This document shows, piece by piece, positions 11,700 through 23,035 of a stretch of 64,000 bases of DNA. A program made the position numbers and the translations under genes. Position 1 is the first letter of the stretch; the number at the start of each line of letters is the position of its first letter. The notes under the pieces are model-generated. The model was not told the DNA's origin. It saw only the letters and a list, made by a program, of their open reading frames with translations, and searched no databases. The DNA comes from Geotrypetes seraphini. Its lineage: Eukaryota; Chordata; Amphibia; Gymnophiona; Dermophiidae. Where the stretch lies: the NCBI RefSeq assembly GCF_902459505.1, contig NC_047096.1, positions 1,612,001 through 1,676,000 on the forward strand, given 5' to 3'.

Positions 11700-12060
11700 G
11701 CACGGGGGGGGGGAGGGGGAGCAGGCTTCTATCGGGTCCGGCCGCCGGAGACGCGGGTTTCCTCGCTCGCGCACGGTGCACTCACATCTCGGGGCCTCCT
11801 CGCCGGGGTCAGAGGTCGCAGACGGGGAGCAGAGACGGCGGCCGCCAGATAGAGCGTCCTCTGCGGGCGGACTTGGCCCGTCGACCGGAAGTGACGCACG
11901 GGAAACGCGCCTCGAGGCGTGGAGGAGCGCGCGCCAGAGCCAGCCGCTCCCGATTGGCCACTGAGCGGCGAGGGGGCGGGGCGCTGCCAGGGGCTTCGTT
12001 GCACGCGCCGCCGTCTCGCGAGGAAAACTTGAAAGCTGGCGGGTGAAACGCCATTAGCCG
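11700..12060 (-). promoter_or_regulatory. CpG-island promoter of FRS3
   Basis: A dense CpG stretch with GC boxes (GGGGCGGGG near 11975), a CCAAT box on the minus strand (GGCCAATCGGG near 11955) and the ETS/CRE-like element CCGGAAGTGACGCAC at 11885-11899. The candidate FRS3 first-exon donor is at 11786. It may also drive transcription to the right towards PRICKLE4, but I cannot show a plus-strand first exon. Confidence 0.7.
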
Positions 12061-12089
12061 CAGTTGCCCTAAAGAGGCCTTTAAGCAGC

Positions 12090-12600
12090 TTAAGAAAGGT
12101 TGGCCGAAGTTCCTGGAGGAAAAGTCCGTTGGCTGCTATTGAGACAGACGTGGGAGGAAACCGCTGCTCTTCTTTGGGAATCTAGAACGTTGCTACTATT
12201 TGGGATTCTTTATGGAATCTTGTCACTCTTTGGGATTCTGTTTGGAATGTTGCTACTATTTGTAGTTCTAGAATTTTCTTTGGGATTCCAGAATCTTGTC
12301 ACTCTTTGGGATTCTGTTTGGAATGTTGCTACTATTTGTAGTTCTAGAATTTTCTTTGGGATTCTATATGGAATCTTGTCACTCTTTGGGATTCTGTTTG
12401 GAATGCTGCTACTATTTGGAGTTCTAGAATTTTCTTTGGGATTCCAGAATCTTGTCACTCTTTGGGATTGTGTTTGAAATTCCGGAATCTTATTATTATT
12501 TGGAAATCCAGAATGTTGCTACTATTTGGGTTCCTGCCAGGCACTTGTGACCAGAATTAGCCACTATGGAAACAGGAGACTAGGTTAGATGGATCCTTGG
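12090..12600 (+). mobile_element. CR1 LINE 3' tail with internal minisatellite
   Basis: It starts with the CR1 tail block TTCCTGGAGGAAAAGTCCG and ends with CACTTGTGACCAGAATTAGCC and the TGGATCCTTGGTCTGACC terminus. Between them, about 12181-12520, a unit of roughly 78 bp built from GGGATTCTGTTTGGAATG and TTGCTACTATTTG is repeated about three times with partial copies. The copy at 43270-44260 has the same motif only once or twice, so the array expanded inside this copy. Confidence 0.75.
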
Positions 12601-13354
12601 TCTGACCGGGTGGGGGAAGGGGGGGTTGTAAGGAGCATCCAGTGCCTTTTCTTTTGAGAGGAAGGTGAGAGGGTAGGGGATGGTTGGGGGAGTCCAGGCC
12701 TGGGTGGGGCATGGCACAGGGTATTTGGCCAGGCAAGAGGGAGTAGGCATCCCCCTGCCATTTTTGCTTCCTTGGGGGGGGGGGTCGCAGTGCCAGTTCA
12801 TGAGGGAGTTGTTGAGGGTGGGCTATCAGCTGTGGGGGACTTTTTCTTTGCCTTTGAAAAAAAACAGACAGACCTGTCGGTAATACAGTTACTAGCTAGA
12901 CCTGTCATTTTTTTTTCCGAAAGTTAAAACTCCAGGGTTTGTTGTGTTTTTGGGTTTTTTTTTATATAGCCAAGCGTTGTTAGTGCATCAGTCGCTTGGC
13001 TACTTTCCATGGGGTTTTAGCTCATTTGCAAGGCCGAATCAGAAAATGGGCAAGCAAGGGGAAAAACTTGCAGTGAGCTGTTTTGTGCATCGGGTCGGTA
13101 AAAACGATCATCGCAAAATCTATGTATCTAGTCCTATGTCCTCCCACCGCAATTATCCTAAGTGGGTATAAGGTAGGTAATATGGACAGGCACAGGATTT
13201 CTTTTAAATTTTGACTTCTCCGACAGGCTATTCGCAAAACTTTTCCTTGGAACACCACCCCTGTTCCTAAAATCCAACAGTATTTCTTCAGGATTCTTGA
13301 AATGTTAAAGCTATTAAGTACAAATATCAGCACACATGTCATACATTCATCAGC

Positions 13355-13475
13355 AGATGGCTTGGGGAAATTCAGTGCTTATTCCTAGGATACGCAGCAT
13401 AAAATTTATTTTGCCGGGTACTTGTGATCTGGGTTGGCCATTGTTGGAAACAGGATACTACAATCAGATCTTTAT
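13355..13475 (+). mobile_element. CR1 LINE 3' tail fragment
   Basis: It shows GATGGCTTGGGGAAATTCAG, then CTTGTGATCTGGGTTGGCC, then GTTGGAAACAGGATACT, the same blocks as at 45040-45160. Confidence 0.75.
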
Positions 13476-13509
13476 CAATTTCTTGCAATTGAGTCTGAGG
13501 TCTGTAGAC

Positions 13510-13705
13510 CAGTGGTTCCCAACCCTGTCCTTGAGGACCACCAGGCCAGTCAGGTTTTTGGGATAGCCCTAATGAATTTGCATGGGGCAGATTTGCATGC
13601 CTTTCACCTCCATTATATGCAAATCTCTCTCATGCATATTCATTAGGGCTATCCCAAAAACTCAACTGGCCTGATGGTCCTCCAGTACAGGGTTGGGAAC
13701 CACTG
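13510..13705. mobile_element. hAT-like palindromic MITE with perfect 8-bp TSD
   Basis: The 196-bp element has ends CAGTGGTTCCCAACCCTG and CAGGGTTGGGAACCACTG in inverted order. CTGTAGAC is duplicated exactly on both sides (13502-13509 and 13706-13713). The interior arms carry CCCTAATGAATTTGCATG and its inverse. CAGTGGTT ends and an 8-bp duplication are hallmarks of hAT transposons. The perfect duplication suggests a fairly young insertion. Confidence 0.9.
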
Positions 13706-13719
13706 CTGTAGACTACACC

Positions 13720-13995
13720 CACATAGATAGAAGTTCCATCTTCTCTTTTCAGAGTGATCCATATCGCTTCTTCCTCTCCCTAGGTCCCCTGCATTTCAGT
13801 CACTTGGATATCAATCTTTACATAGAGAGCTACCCCTCCACCTTTTTGACCATCTCTGTCCTTACCTAAAAAGATTATATCCTGGTATGTTTACATCCCA
13901 TCCATGAGAGTCACTGAACCACGTCTCTGTGATAGCAACAATATCCAGGTCTGCCTCTAACATCAGGGCTTGCAGATCATGAACTTTGTTGCTTA
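13720..13995 (-). mobile_element. CR1 LINE endonuclease fragment, antisense
   Basis: The minus strand encodes KVHDLQALMLEADLDIVAIT, then ETWFSDSHGW and GGGVALYVK. These are the N-terminal apurinic-like endonuclease motifs of CR1 elements, in broken frames. Confidence 0.75.
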
Positions 13996-14149
13996 GACTT
14001 GGAATGACTACGAGACGGCTTTGTATTTTCCAAAATCACATCAGCAAAGACATTAGCAGAAGAAATATTATATTGCCAGTTCAGACTATGCAGTGGAGAG
14101 TAGAACTTACACTGATATGCCGAACAGGGGGCAAAACTGCAGATCTGTA

Positions 14150-14660
14150 CAAGACGTAGGCTCAATTTATTTGTGACAAAAAATTATTATATGCAAACCC
14201 TTTTACCAATCAGGGGACCCGACACGGTCCGTGTTTCGGACAAACCTTCGTCAGGGGTCCATGGTAAAAATAGAGGGAAAAAACAAAAAATCACAAAAAA
14301 ACTGTATAGTGGCAGCAAAGTATGAGCGACGTCAAGATTCGTCACTGTAATAAGCCATCAAGGAAGAAGGGGGCTAGCACATCCCCGCTGGCATACGCAA
14401 GTAAATCTCTCTGGTTTTACCTGTGATGCATGGATTTTTATAGAGAGAAATTCTTTCTTTGTTCCAAAAAGCACATCCCCGAACTCTGGTCATGTACCTC
14501 CCTATTGGTACAAAAATGTATACCTAACTATTTCACCCCCCCCCAGTCCACGCCTCTCTCACTCCCCCCCAGGAGGGGGGCCCGAGTAGAAACAGAGGGC
14601 ACTTCGTGAACTTTCTTCCTCTATGTCTGGAATCCTTATCACCTTGCAGATGCTGATTTG
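14150..14660. other. Unrecognised repeat-like sequence with a palindromic core
   Basis: No gene is seen. It contains GACACGGTCCGTGTTTCGG with the exact palindrome ACACGGTCCGTGT near 14221-14233, followed by CTTCGTCAGGGGTCC. It looks like part of a mobile element, but I cannot name the family. Confidence 0.35.
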
Positions 14661-15840
14661 TGGTTTTACAACTCTACATCTTCAGGATGGCGTCCTTTAA
14701 TGTAGACAGTCTTATGCAGAAGTTGAAACAAAGTTGCAAGGGTGACATTCCAGCACCCCAGCCATGCCTGGTTCCCATGGCTTGCTTCAGAGACAGGCAA
14801 AAAATGTCCAGCCTGTGGTTTAAAAGTTCTGTCTTGGTACCAGGCCCCTACGTCTCTACTCCCCCTTCGTCCTTCAGGGGTTGTTACTTGCTATGGGTGT
14901 TTTATGGCTTTTCAGGATGCCTTGCATTTGTCATACAGCACTGATAACAGCTCAGCACAAATGAACAATGGCCACAGAACCTTGGAGAAGTATCCTCCCA
15001 GCAGGGAATGGAGACAAGAACTTTGTAGCAAAAGGCTGCGAGGTTAGCATTTCAAAGGATACATGTGTTTACAGATAGCAAGGTTCTATCTGGGTAGCTT
15101 GTAAAGGAAGGCTGTGGGAAGATATGCATTAAAGTGTCTATAATGTCCAGCATACACAAGTTAGTCCAGTATGTCCAGGTTATCCATCTCAGACTGCAAG
15201 TGTTTGTGGTTATTGATTTCCAGTTATTTTTCAGTGGACAGATCCTGAGCTCCAGAGCTAAAACAGAAATCAAATGCTTGCTGTATGCAGATGATCTGGT
15301 CATTTTGTTCCCTACCTCATGAGGTCTATAATCTAAATCCACTCGAACCTACTGCAAAGCTGGAGACCTGCAAATAAACCTGGAAAAGGCCCCAAAACCT
15401 CTCAATACAATTTCAAATTCTCCATAGTCAAACAATAATATACAGGTCCTTGGAAAGAAATTAAATACCTCTAGGAATGCTAATCTGGCTATAAAATGCA
15501 CTAAAAGAAAAAGCTATGGTGACCCCTATATGAAACAGAAAAATTTCTAGATAAATACCCCCAAACACAATGAGAAAATGATTTCATAGCAACATGTTAG
15601 GCCAGGGCCTGACATTAGCTCCCAAAAGAAAGCATGCACCTTCATGACTACAGATGCTCCCTGTTCACTGAAACATCTTTCTTATGCTACTTGCTGTAGG
15701 AAAAAGAATATGCAATTGAAACCACCCTATGTCCACTAAGTCTGTACTGTAATTGCTATAATCTAAACCCCTTGTCCATGCTGTAAATGATGAAGAGTCT
15801 AGGTCTCGCTAAAGTTTGTCCTACCCAAGCTATGAATGTA

Positions 15841-16163
15841 CACTTCTCCTTCCCTATTCGCTGTGATAGGGGATTAACAGAACCGCAAATAACTTTTTCA
15901 TATGTTATTTGCTGTTTTCTATTAAAAACCATTGTGAATATGGTGAAACCGTAAATAACATGGTGGGAAACCTGGCCTGTTCTTAAGGAGAGGCAAAACA
16001 CAGTGAAGAAAGCTCTGGGAATCGGTGATTTTCTCTGTAAACACTTGGAATCAGCGATTTCTCTATGCAAGCTGACGAAATTTGGGGGGAGGAGCCAGCA
16101 AGCTAAAAACCGCAAATAATCGAAACCTCGATTGCTGAAACCGCAAATATGGAGGGAGAAGTG
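15841..16163. mobile_element. Tc1/mariner (pogo/Tigger-like) MITE
   Basis: The inverted ends CACTTCTCCTTCCCTATTCG and ATATGGAGGGAGAAGTG are flanked by TA on both sides (15839-15840 and 16164-16165), the mariner target. Subterminal AACCGCAAATAAC and ACCGCAAATA repeats resemble Tigger-type ends. It has no transposase. A related end (GAATTCGCGGGGGAGCACTG) lies at about 41580-41651. Confidence 0.65.
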
Positions 16164-16211
16164 TACTCCTGTAACCCATTCTGGGCTCCTTTGGGAAGAC
16201 GGGTTATATAA

Positions 16212-16380
16212 ATAAGAACATAGGAATTTCCGCTGCTGGGTCAGACCAGTGGTCCAGCTCACGCGGCAGCCCCCAGGTCAAAGACCAGAACTCTAAATGA
16301 GTCCAGCCTCACCTGCATCATCTCAACAACAGGGACCGAGATTTCTTCCACCACCAGGAACACTGTGAAGTATCTGGAAA
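16212..16380 (-). mobile_element. CR1 LINE 3' end, antisense fragment
   Basis: TAAGAACATAGGAATTTCCG, then CTGCTGGGTCAGACCAGTGG, is the inverse of the common CR1 terminus that ends in TTCTTATGTTCTTA-like sequence. Confidence 0.7.
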
Positions 16381-16499
16381 GTTCACTTTTCAGAAACCAG
16401 AAGATGCCTGTTTTCAATTAGAGGCTGACTGAATTTTGTCTTTAGCACTGAAAGCGGCCTGAAATTTAATTGAATCATGTAGTTTTAATGAGAATAACT

Positions 16500-16560
16500 A
16501 ATGGACTGTTCAGGTCCATCATTTACTATGTTACTATGACTATGTGATCAGTCTAAGTTC
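16500..16560 (+). mobile_element. CR1 LINE terminus, short
   Basis: GGACTGTTCAGGTCCATC, then TTTACTATGTTACTATG, matches the final bases of the CR1 copies at 20470-21015. Confidence 0.55.
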
Positions 16561-16964
16561 GGTTTTGGCCTAAAATGCCTGTCCATGTTTGGCTGGAACC
16601 GAAACTAGGCTCCTCTCAGACCCACCATCCACGTAACAACCACCTTCCAGCTCTAGCAGGCCTTTGGTGGGCAGTAGTTGCAGGAGCAATGCTCACTCCT
16701 GCAAACGACCGGCTTGCAACACAGGTTGGACTTTGGTGGCAGAATGTCTGCTTTTTGCAGTGTGGCTTCTTTTATTTCTTAAGTATTGCTGTTATGGATT
16801 GATTGTATTAAATATATTTTATTCTACTAAATGGACTACAAATGTTTAAATAACACAAAACCCTAAACAAACATCTGTACCAAAAAAAAACAACATTAAC
16901 GACCAAAATGCAAATACGGTAGCTATAAACTGATCTATGAAAAGCAGACAATCCACACACCACA

Positions 16965-17632
16965 GTGGGTAAGAACGAACAAGAAAAGGACCTGGGTGTA
17001 CTGATAGATAGGACCCTGAAACCATCAGCACAATGTGCGGTGGTGGCAAAGAAAGGAAATAGAATGTTGGGCATGATAAAGAAGGGAATTACACCCTCAA
17101 TGATTAAAAAAAAAAGAAGGGAATCACGAGTAGATCGAAGAGTCATAATGCCGCTTTATAGAGCAATGGTCAGACCCCACTTGGAATACTGCGTCCAACA
17201 TTGGTCTCCCAACCTAAAGAAGGATATAAAACTGCTGGAGAGGGTGCAGAGACGAGCAACGAAGCTAGTAAGGGGTATGGAGAAACTGGAATACGAGGAT
17301 CGACTCAAGAGACTGGGATTGTTCTCCCTTGAGAAAAGGAGACTGCGAGGGGATATGATCGAAACCTTCAAAATACTGAAAGGAATCGACAAAATAGAGC
17401 AGAAAAAATTATTTACATGGTCCAATTTGACACGAACAAGAGGACATGGAATGAAGCTAAGGGGGGACAGGTTCAGGACAAATATCAGGAAATTCTGCTT
17501 CACGCAACGAGTGGTGGACACCTGGAATGCTCTCCCAGAGGAGGTTGTTGCGGAATCGACCGTCCTAGGATTCAAAAGCAAACTGGATGCACATCTCCTT
17601 ACGAGAGGCATAGAGGGATATGGGTGACTAAA
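16965..17632 (+). mobile_element. CR1 LINE C-terminal region with a long open frame
   Basis: A single 220-codon frame runs from about EKDLGVLIDRTLKPSAQCAV through [20 protein letters not shown] to the natural-looking end of the protein. It is well preserved over the post-RT region, but the catalytic RT core is missing, so the copy is 5' truncated and cannot move by itself. A short tandem insertion of lysine codons lies near 17106. Confidence 0.85.
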
Positions 17633-17639
17633 ATTACGC

Positions 17640-17935
17640 CAAGTTTCAAGTTTATTAGATGGCTTGATTAACCGCTTAAACCAAGTTTCTAAGCGGTGTA
17701 CACTTAAAAAGTTACATATGTTGGGTAACAAAACAGTCCATACAATTAATAAATAAACTTATTGTGCTAAAAATTTACATTGTTAAACACAAGGTAAGGA
17801 GGGATGAAATACAATTTGTAAAGAAAAGAGGAGACATCAAAGGAAAATACAAAAGGATAATAAGACATTAAGGGGGAATAAAATAAACAAAGCAATTAGT
17901 TAAAAGATTAACTTGCAAATGCATCTCTAAAAAGG
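17640..17935 (-). mobile_element. LINE/SINE 3' tail, antisense, plus AT-rich sequence
   Basis: AAGTTTCAAGTTTATTAG and AACCGCTTAAACCAAG are the inverse of an L2-like tail (compare AAGCGGTTTTACAATC at 43943). The remainder is AT-rich without a recognised feature. Confidence 0.45.
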
Positions 17936-17939
17936 AAAG

Positions 17940-19440
17940 TTTTTTTATTTATTATTTATTTATTTATTTATTTAGATTTTTATCCCGTCCTCCCAGTAGC
18001 TCAGGACGGTTTACAATTGAACATACACAATGCGGAGTAACTAGACATATAAGTAGTACAACAGGTTTAGTGGTTGGATTTATAGTTTTTGGAGAGAATT
18101 AAATACAGGGGGATTGAGCAGAGAGAGAGAGGGGGGAAATACAGTAGTTTCATGTAAGGAAAGTTATAAGCGTATAGGTGCAATTTTTTAGTGGAAAGAG
18201 TAAGAGAGGGTAATACTGGAATTTCGGGAAGGAGATAGGAGAGTGGAGGGTGGGGCTTAAGGGGGGGAGAGACAGAGGGAATCTTTAATTGAAGAGGAGG
18301 GTCTTTACCGATTTACGGAATGCTAATAATGAGTTCTGTTGTCTAAGTTGGGGGGGAAGTTGGTTCCAGAGGTGTGGAATGAAGTGGCTGTAGGATCGTT
18401 TGTGGGCAGTTTCTGTGAGCAGGGATCTTCCGGGGGGGACGCATAGGCGTGTCTCTGACTTTGAGCGGAGGGTGCGAGTGGGGTTGTAGATGGGAAGTTT
18501 GGATTTTATGTAGGAGGGGGTGGTAGAGTAGATTCTCTTGTGGGCAATTGTTAGGGCTTTGAACTCGTTTTTAAATTTTACAAACTCTCCTCCCGTAAAA
18601 ACATAGGGAGGGCGTTCCATGTCTGCGGTGCTGTACAAGAGAAGATAAATTGTCTCCTTGTATTAATGATTTTTAGGGAGGGAATAGATAAAAGATTTTG
18701 TTCGCTAGATCGTAAGGTTCTCTTTGCAGAATAAGGGATAAGTAATCTAAATAAAAATGCTGGGGTCTTATTATATAAGGTTTTAAAAATAACTACATAA
18801 TTTATGAGTAATTCTATATATAACAGGAAGCCAATGAGCCTTTTTAAGGAGTGGTGTTACATGATCAAACTTTTTGGATTTAGTTATTAATTTAATTGAT
18901 GCATTCTGAATAATTTGTAGTCGTTTTATTTCTTGTAAAGCAATTCCTTTAAATAGGGAATTACAATAATCGATTTTAGATATCACCAGAGAATGAATAA
19001 GTATATTAAGTGCTTTAGGACAGAGAAATTTAGAAATAGAACGAATTTTCCGCAATCTGTAAAAGGTAGTTTTCACAATGCTACTGATATGGTCATGGTA
19101 GTTAAGTTTATTATCAAAGATTACTCCTAAAATTTTTATATTTTTAACTAATTGAAGGGGAACGTTTAAAATTGAAATAGGAGTAACAAGAGAAAAACTA
19201 TCCTTCCAGGGAAAAAGCATGACATTAGTTTTTTTAATATTAAGAGCTAGTCTGTTTTTGTCCAGCCAATGATGCACTTGATCTAGTTTCTTATTTATAG
19301 CCGAAATTTCATTTATGTTGTTATTAACTAATGGGTGCAATAATTGTATATCATCGGCATAGGCAAAAACATGAAATCCAATGGATTGGCATAGTGTCAA
19401 CAGTGGAGCCAAAAAAATATGTGTATGCGGATCCCCGGAC
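17940..19440 (-). mobile_element. L2-like LINE, reverse transcriptase to 3' end, antisense
   Basis: The minus-strand frames give FAYADDIQLL (RT catalytic box), then LDKNRLALNIKKTNVMLF, KILGVIFDNKLNYHDHI, SKIDYCNSLFKGI and KKAHWLPV, the L2 order. A second C-terminal piece at 18285-18638 reads HLWNQLPPQLR then LLAFRKSVKTLLFN. The 3' end at 17940-18010 carries a TTTATT-type microsatellite. It is probably two overlapping L2-like copies. Frames are interrupted, but the 18783-19637 frame is 284 codons long. Confidence 0.8.
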
Positions 19441-19500
19441 TTGATGGACTGAAGGTCTGATCCGGAGATGGCGCTTCTTATGTTCTTAACATTGAGAGGC
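19440..19500 (+). mobile_element. CR1 LINE terminus
   Basis: GGACTTGATGGACTGAAGG, then TTCTTATGTTCTTAACATTG, is the standard CR1 3' end, joined directly to the L2-like element. Confidence 0.65.
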
Positions 19501-19954
19501 CCAAATTGGAAAATACAACAAGCTTCAGAAAACTTGACCCAGGTCACATATACAAAACATAGAGAAACCCTCACCAAAAACAGAATTACTAATCTAATCT
19601 GGGATTTATGGCTCGCGCTATGCCTATATAGGTTCAAGGTGACTTACAAAAACAGAATATGGAGAACTAATTGGTGTGATAGAAGGAACCTTAAGTATAC
19701 ATTACAGCATAAGGATGCTCTAGAGAGGCATTAGGCTAAGATCTTTGGGAACAACATTGTGCAAGCAAAGGGGAATTTGATACAACTCTAAGGTGTTGCG
19801 GGAGGCACATTAAAAGAACATTTGGGGAGAAACGTGCAGCAAGAGAGCTAGTGTGGTTCGAAAAAGCAAGTCATGAGGTAGGTAGAGTCATTATCCAGTG
19901 GTTCCATGGTGGTAATAGGATGAAGAGTGGTACCAAGTGTCTATTTCTCAGAGA

Positions 19955-20300
19955 GTCTGTTATGTTTCTAAGAATGCAGGAGCTTTGTATATTAGTATTT
20001 TATGCGACTGGAGAGCGATGTTTGTCGGAGCTGGCTTGTAGGGTATGGAAGTAAAGAATTTGGAGTTTATCTTGGTTGCCCAGGTTTGAATTTTTTCTGT
20101 GCTATCTGAGATTTTTTGGGTTGTATCAGATTGGTTGCTGGTTGTTGAAATGAGGAGAAGGATGTCATCGGCACTCATTGTTGAATTTAATATCCCCCCC
20201 CCCAAGTGAGCGCATAAATAAGTTAAATTATACAGGGGATAGTGGTGATCCCTGAAGTACTCCACAGAAGACCTTCCATTTGTTTGAGAAGGTGTCATTA
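19955..20300 (-). mobile_element. LINE reverse transcriptase fragment, antisense
   Basis: The minus strand encodes VEYFRDHHYPLYNLTYLCAH, then MSADDILLL, an RT ADD box context, and SDSTEKIQTWATKINSKF. It is L2-like and lacks both ends. Confidence 0.6.
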
Positions 20301-20469
20301 CTCAATTACTAAAAACAGAAGCAGACACAAACTGTAGTCTGCAAAATACAAAGATATTAAAGAGACATTTCCCAAACTGAAAGGGAAAATTACTGTAAAA
20401 TCTTGAGGCAAAGAGGAGAAATACAGACCAGCAGAAGAACCTAGAAATTGTTCTCATATTCAGTTATTC

Positions 20470-21015
20470 AGACGTTCAAATACTTGAAGGGTATTAACAT
20501 AGAACAAAATCTTTTTTCAGAGAAAGGAAAATGGTAAAACCAGAGGACATAATTTGAGGTTGAGGGGTGGTAGATTCAGGGGCAATGTTAGGAAATTCTA
20601 CTTTATGGAGAGGGTGGTGGATGCCTGGAATGCGCTCCCCAGAGAGGTGGTGGAGAGTAAAACTGTGACTGAGTTCAAAGAAGCGTGGGATGAACACAGA
20701 AGATTTAGAATCAGAAAATAATATTAAATATTGAACTAAGGCCAGTACTGGGCAGACTTACACGGTCTGTGTCTGTATATGACCATTTGGTGGGGGATGG
20801 GCTGGGGAGGACTTCAGTGGCTGGGAGGGTGTAGATGGGCTGGAGTAGGTTTTAACGGAGATTTCGGCAGTTGGAACCAAAGCACGGTATCGAGTAGAGC
20901 TTTGGATTCTTGCCCAGAAATAGCTAAGAAAATTTAAATTGAATCAGGTTGGGCAGACTGGATGGACTATTCAGGTCTTTATCTGCCGTCATCTACTATG
21001 TTACTGTTTTGGACT
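20470..21015 (+). mobile_element. CR1 LINE C-terminal end and 3' tail
   Basis: Blocks encoding [19 protein letters not shown] and [14 protein letters not shown] are followed by the tail GGGCAGACTGGATGGAC and ATCTGCCGTCATCTACTATG. Confidence 0.8.
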
Positions 21016-21895
21016 TATCCACTTCTGAAGGTGTTCTGAGGGCTGGATTTAATTTTGCAGATGCTCTGAAACGTCATTCTGTCTCACTTTAGAAAATCAC
21101 AGACAGAAACTGTGCGAAAGTTCAAGGTGCTGAGGGGAACTGATAACACAGGAACAAATGCAGCTCTGTTGCAGCCCACGGCCCTCTCCCAGGCTGCTCC
21201 CACACACGGTTATTGGCTAGCTGCAGTCTGGGGCTGGGGCCATACATCCATTTTCCTCTTATACTCCTGCCTCCGGGCCAATTGCTCATTCCCTTCCCTA
21301 GGCTACTCTGGATACTCAGGGCCAGGAATCGGGCTAAAAGGCCTTTTTTTTGTAAGTCCGCTACCTTACCAGGTAAACATCTTTTGACTTCTAGGGGGTT
21401 TGTCCAGGGAGACCTGGTTGCTGCTCCCTTGTAAAGGGGACTAAGGGAGGAGAGCAGGTCTCATTCTCCTATGAGCAGGAAATACAGATTTAAATTTAAT
21501 GTGTATAATTCTGCACCCCCAGCCTTTCCCTTCCAGTTCTTTCCTGCTCTACATCCTGTGACTGTGTTTTTCCTGGAGAGGAAAAGCAGTAGGGCTGATG
21601 TCACTGGGCACCCCATGAGTTTTCCAGGAGTTGGTTGGGGGGGTTTTTCATGAATGTTTTTGTTCTGGGACAGAACAATCAAGGAAATGCTTCCTTATCT
21701 GAAGGGGAGAGATTTTACAACATTCTTTACCTTGATTTTATTTCACATTTCTGTTCATTAGAAGAGGAAATTGTAGAACTGAAAGTGATAATCTGAAAGG
21801 CAAAGGGGTAGGAGGGAGAGGAACAACATTTGGGAATGCCTTCTGGGAGGAGGGGATAGAGATTAAACACAGGATCCTAGAGGCAAAAAGGTGGA
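21016..21895. other. No gene recognised
   Basis: Sequence without a recognisable repeat or splice-supported exon. It could hold upstream noncoding exons of PRICKLE4, but nothing in it proves this. Confidence 0.3.
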
Positions 21896-21899
21896 AGCA

Positions 21900-22862
21900 A
21901 AGTATACTGGGGCCTGTTCTTTTTAACATTTTAAAAAAAGATATTGCTGAAGAGCTGTCGGGTAAGATTTGCCTCTTTGCGGATAATACCAAAATCTGCA
22001 ATAGAGTAGACACGCTGGATGGTGTGAATAACATGAAGAAAGACCTGGCAAAGCTTGAAAAATGGTCTGAAATTTGGCAGCTAAAATGTAATGCTAAGAT
22101 GTGCAAGGTCATTCATTTGGGCTGCAAAAACCCGAGGGAACAGTACAGTTTAGGGGGTGAAGAACTTATGTGCACGACAGAAGAGCAGGACTTGGGTGTG
22201 ATTGTATGTGATGATCTTAAGGTGGCCAAACAGACTGAAAAGGTGACGGCGAAAGCTAGAAGGATGCTAAGTTGCATAGGGAGAGGTATGGCCAGTAGGA
22301 AAAAGGAAGTATTGATGCCCCTGTATAAGACTTTGGTGAGACCTCATTTAGAATATTGTGTACAATTCTGAAGGCCGCACCTTCAAAAAGATATAAAAAG
22401 GATGGAGTTGGTCCAGAGGAAGGCTACTAAAATGGTGTGTGGTCTTCGTCATAAGCCGTATGGGGACAGACTTAAAAATCTCAAAATGTGTACTTTGGAG
22501 GAAAGGCGGGAGAGCAGAGATATGATAGAGGCATTTAAATACCTACACGGCGTAAATGCACTTGAGTTGAGTCTCATTTGAAAGAATGCTCTGGAATGAG
22601 AGGGCATAGGATGAAGTTAGGTGATAGGCTGAGTAATCTAAGGAAATACTTTTTTACATAAAGGGTGGTAGATGTGTGGAACAGTCTCCCGGAAGAGGTG
22701 GTGGAGACAGAGACTGTCTCTGAATTCAAGAAAGCCTGGGATAGGCACGTGGAATCTCTTAAGAGAGAAGAAGAAATAATGGTTACTGCAGATGGGCAGA
22801 CTGGATGGGCCATTTGGCCTTTATCTGCCATCATGCTTCCATGTTTCCAATAACAATATAAC
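21900..22862 (+). mobile_element. CR1 LINE, RT core end to 3' tail
   Basis: GPVLFNILKKDIAEELSGK, then LFADNTKI (altered FADD box), MKKDLAKLEKWSEIWQLK and [10 protein letters not shown], followed by a broken C-terminal part and the CATCATGCTTCCATGTTTCC terminus. It is the closest relative of 3890-4390 and 194-1600. Confidence 0.87.
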
Positions 22863-23035
22863 AACATAAGAGTTGCTGTTCTGGGAAAGATCGAAGGTCC
22901 ATCAAGCCCAGTATCCTGTTTCCAAAAGTGACCAACACAGGTCACAAATATCTAGCAAGATCCCAAGGAGAAAATAGATTTTATGCAGCTTATCCTGGGA
23001 ATAAGCAGTGGATTTCCCTGAGCCATCTCAATAAT
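22863..23035 (-). mobile_element. CR1 LINE 3' tail, antisense
   Basis: AGATCGAAGGTCCATCAAGC, CCAGTATCCTGTTTCC and GGGAATAAGCAGTGGATTTC are the reverse of the tail at 45040-45200. Confidence 0.75.

Larger units (their letters stand above)
9727..11990 (-). other. FRS3 5' untranslated exons and introns (candidate)
   Basis: A CAG acceptor at 9728 puts 14 bases of leader before the ATG at 9712. Further candidate noncoding exons with acceptor and donor on the minus strand are 9786-9833 and 11260-11382. A first exon ends at 11786 (GAGAT/GTGAGT) inside the CpG island. Splice signals alone support these; transcript data would be needed to confirm them. The introns hold an L2-like LINE and MITEs. Confidence 0.4.

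Noticed and set aside
16965-17627. 220-codon open frame as a host gene
   Set aside because: It matches the C-terminal region of CR1 LINE proteins present in many other copies in this window, so it is a LINE remnant.
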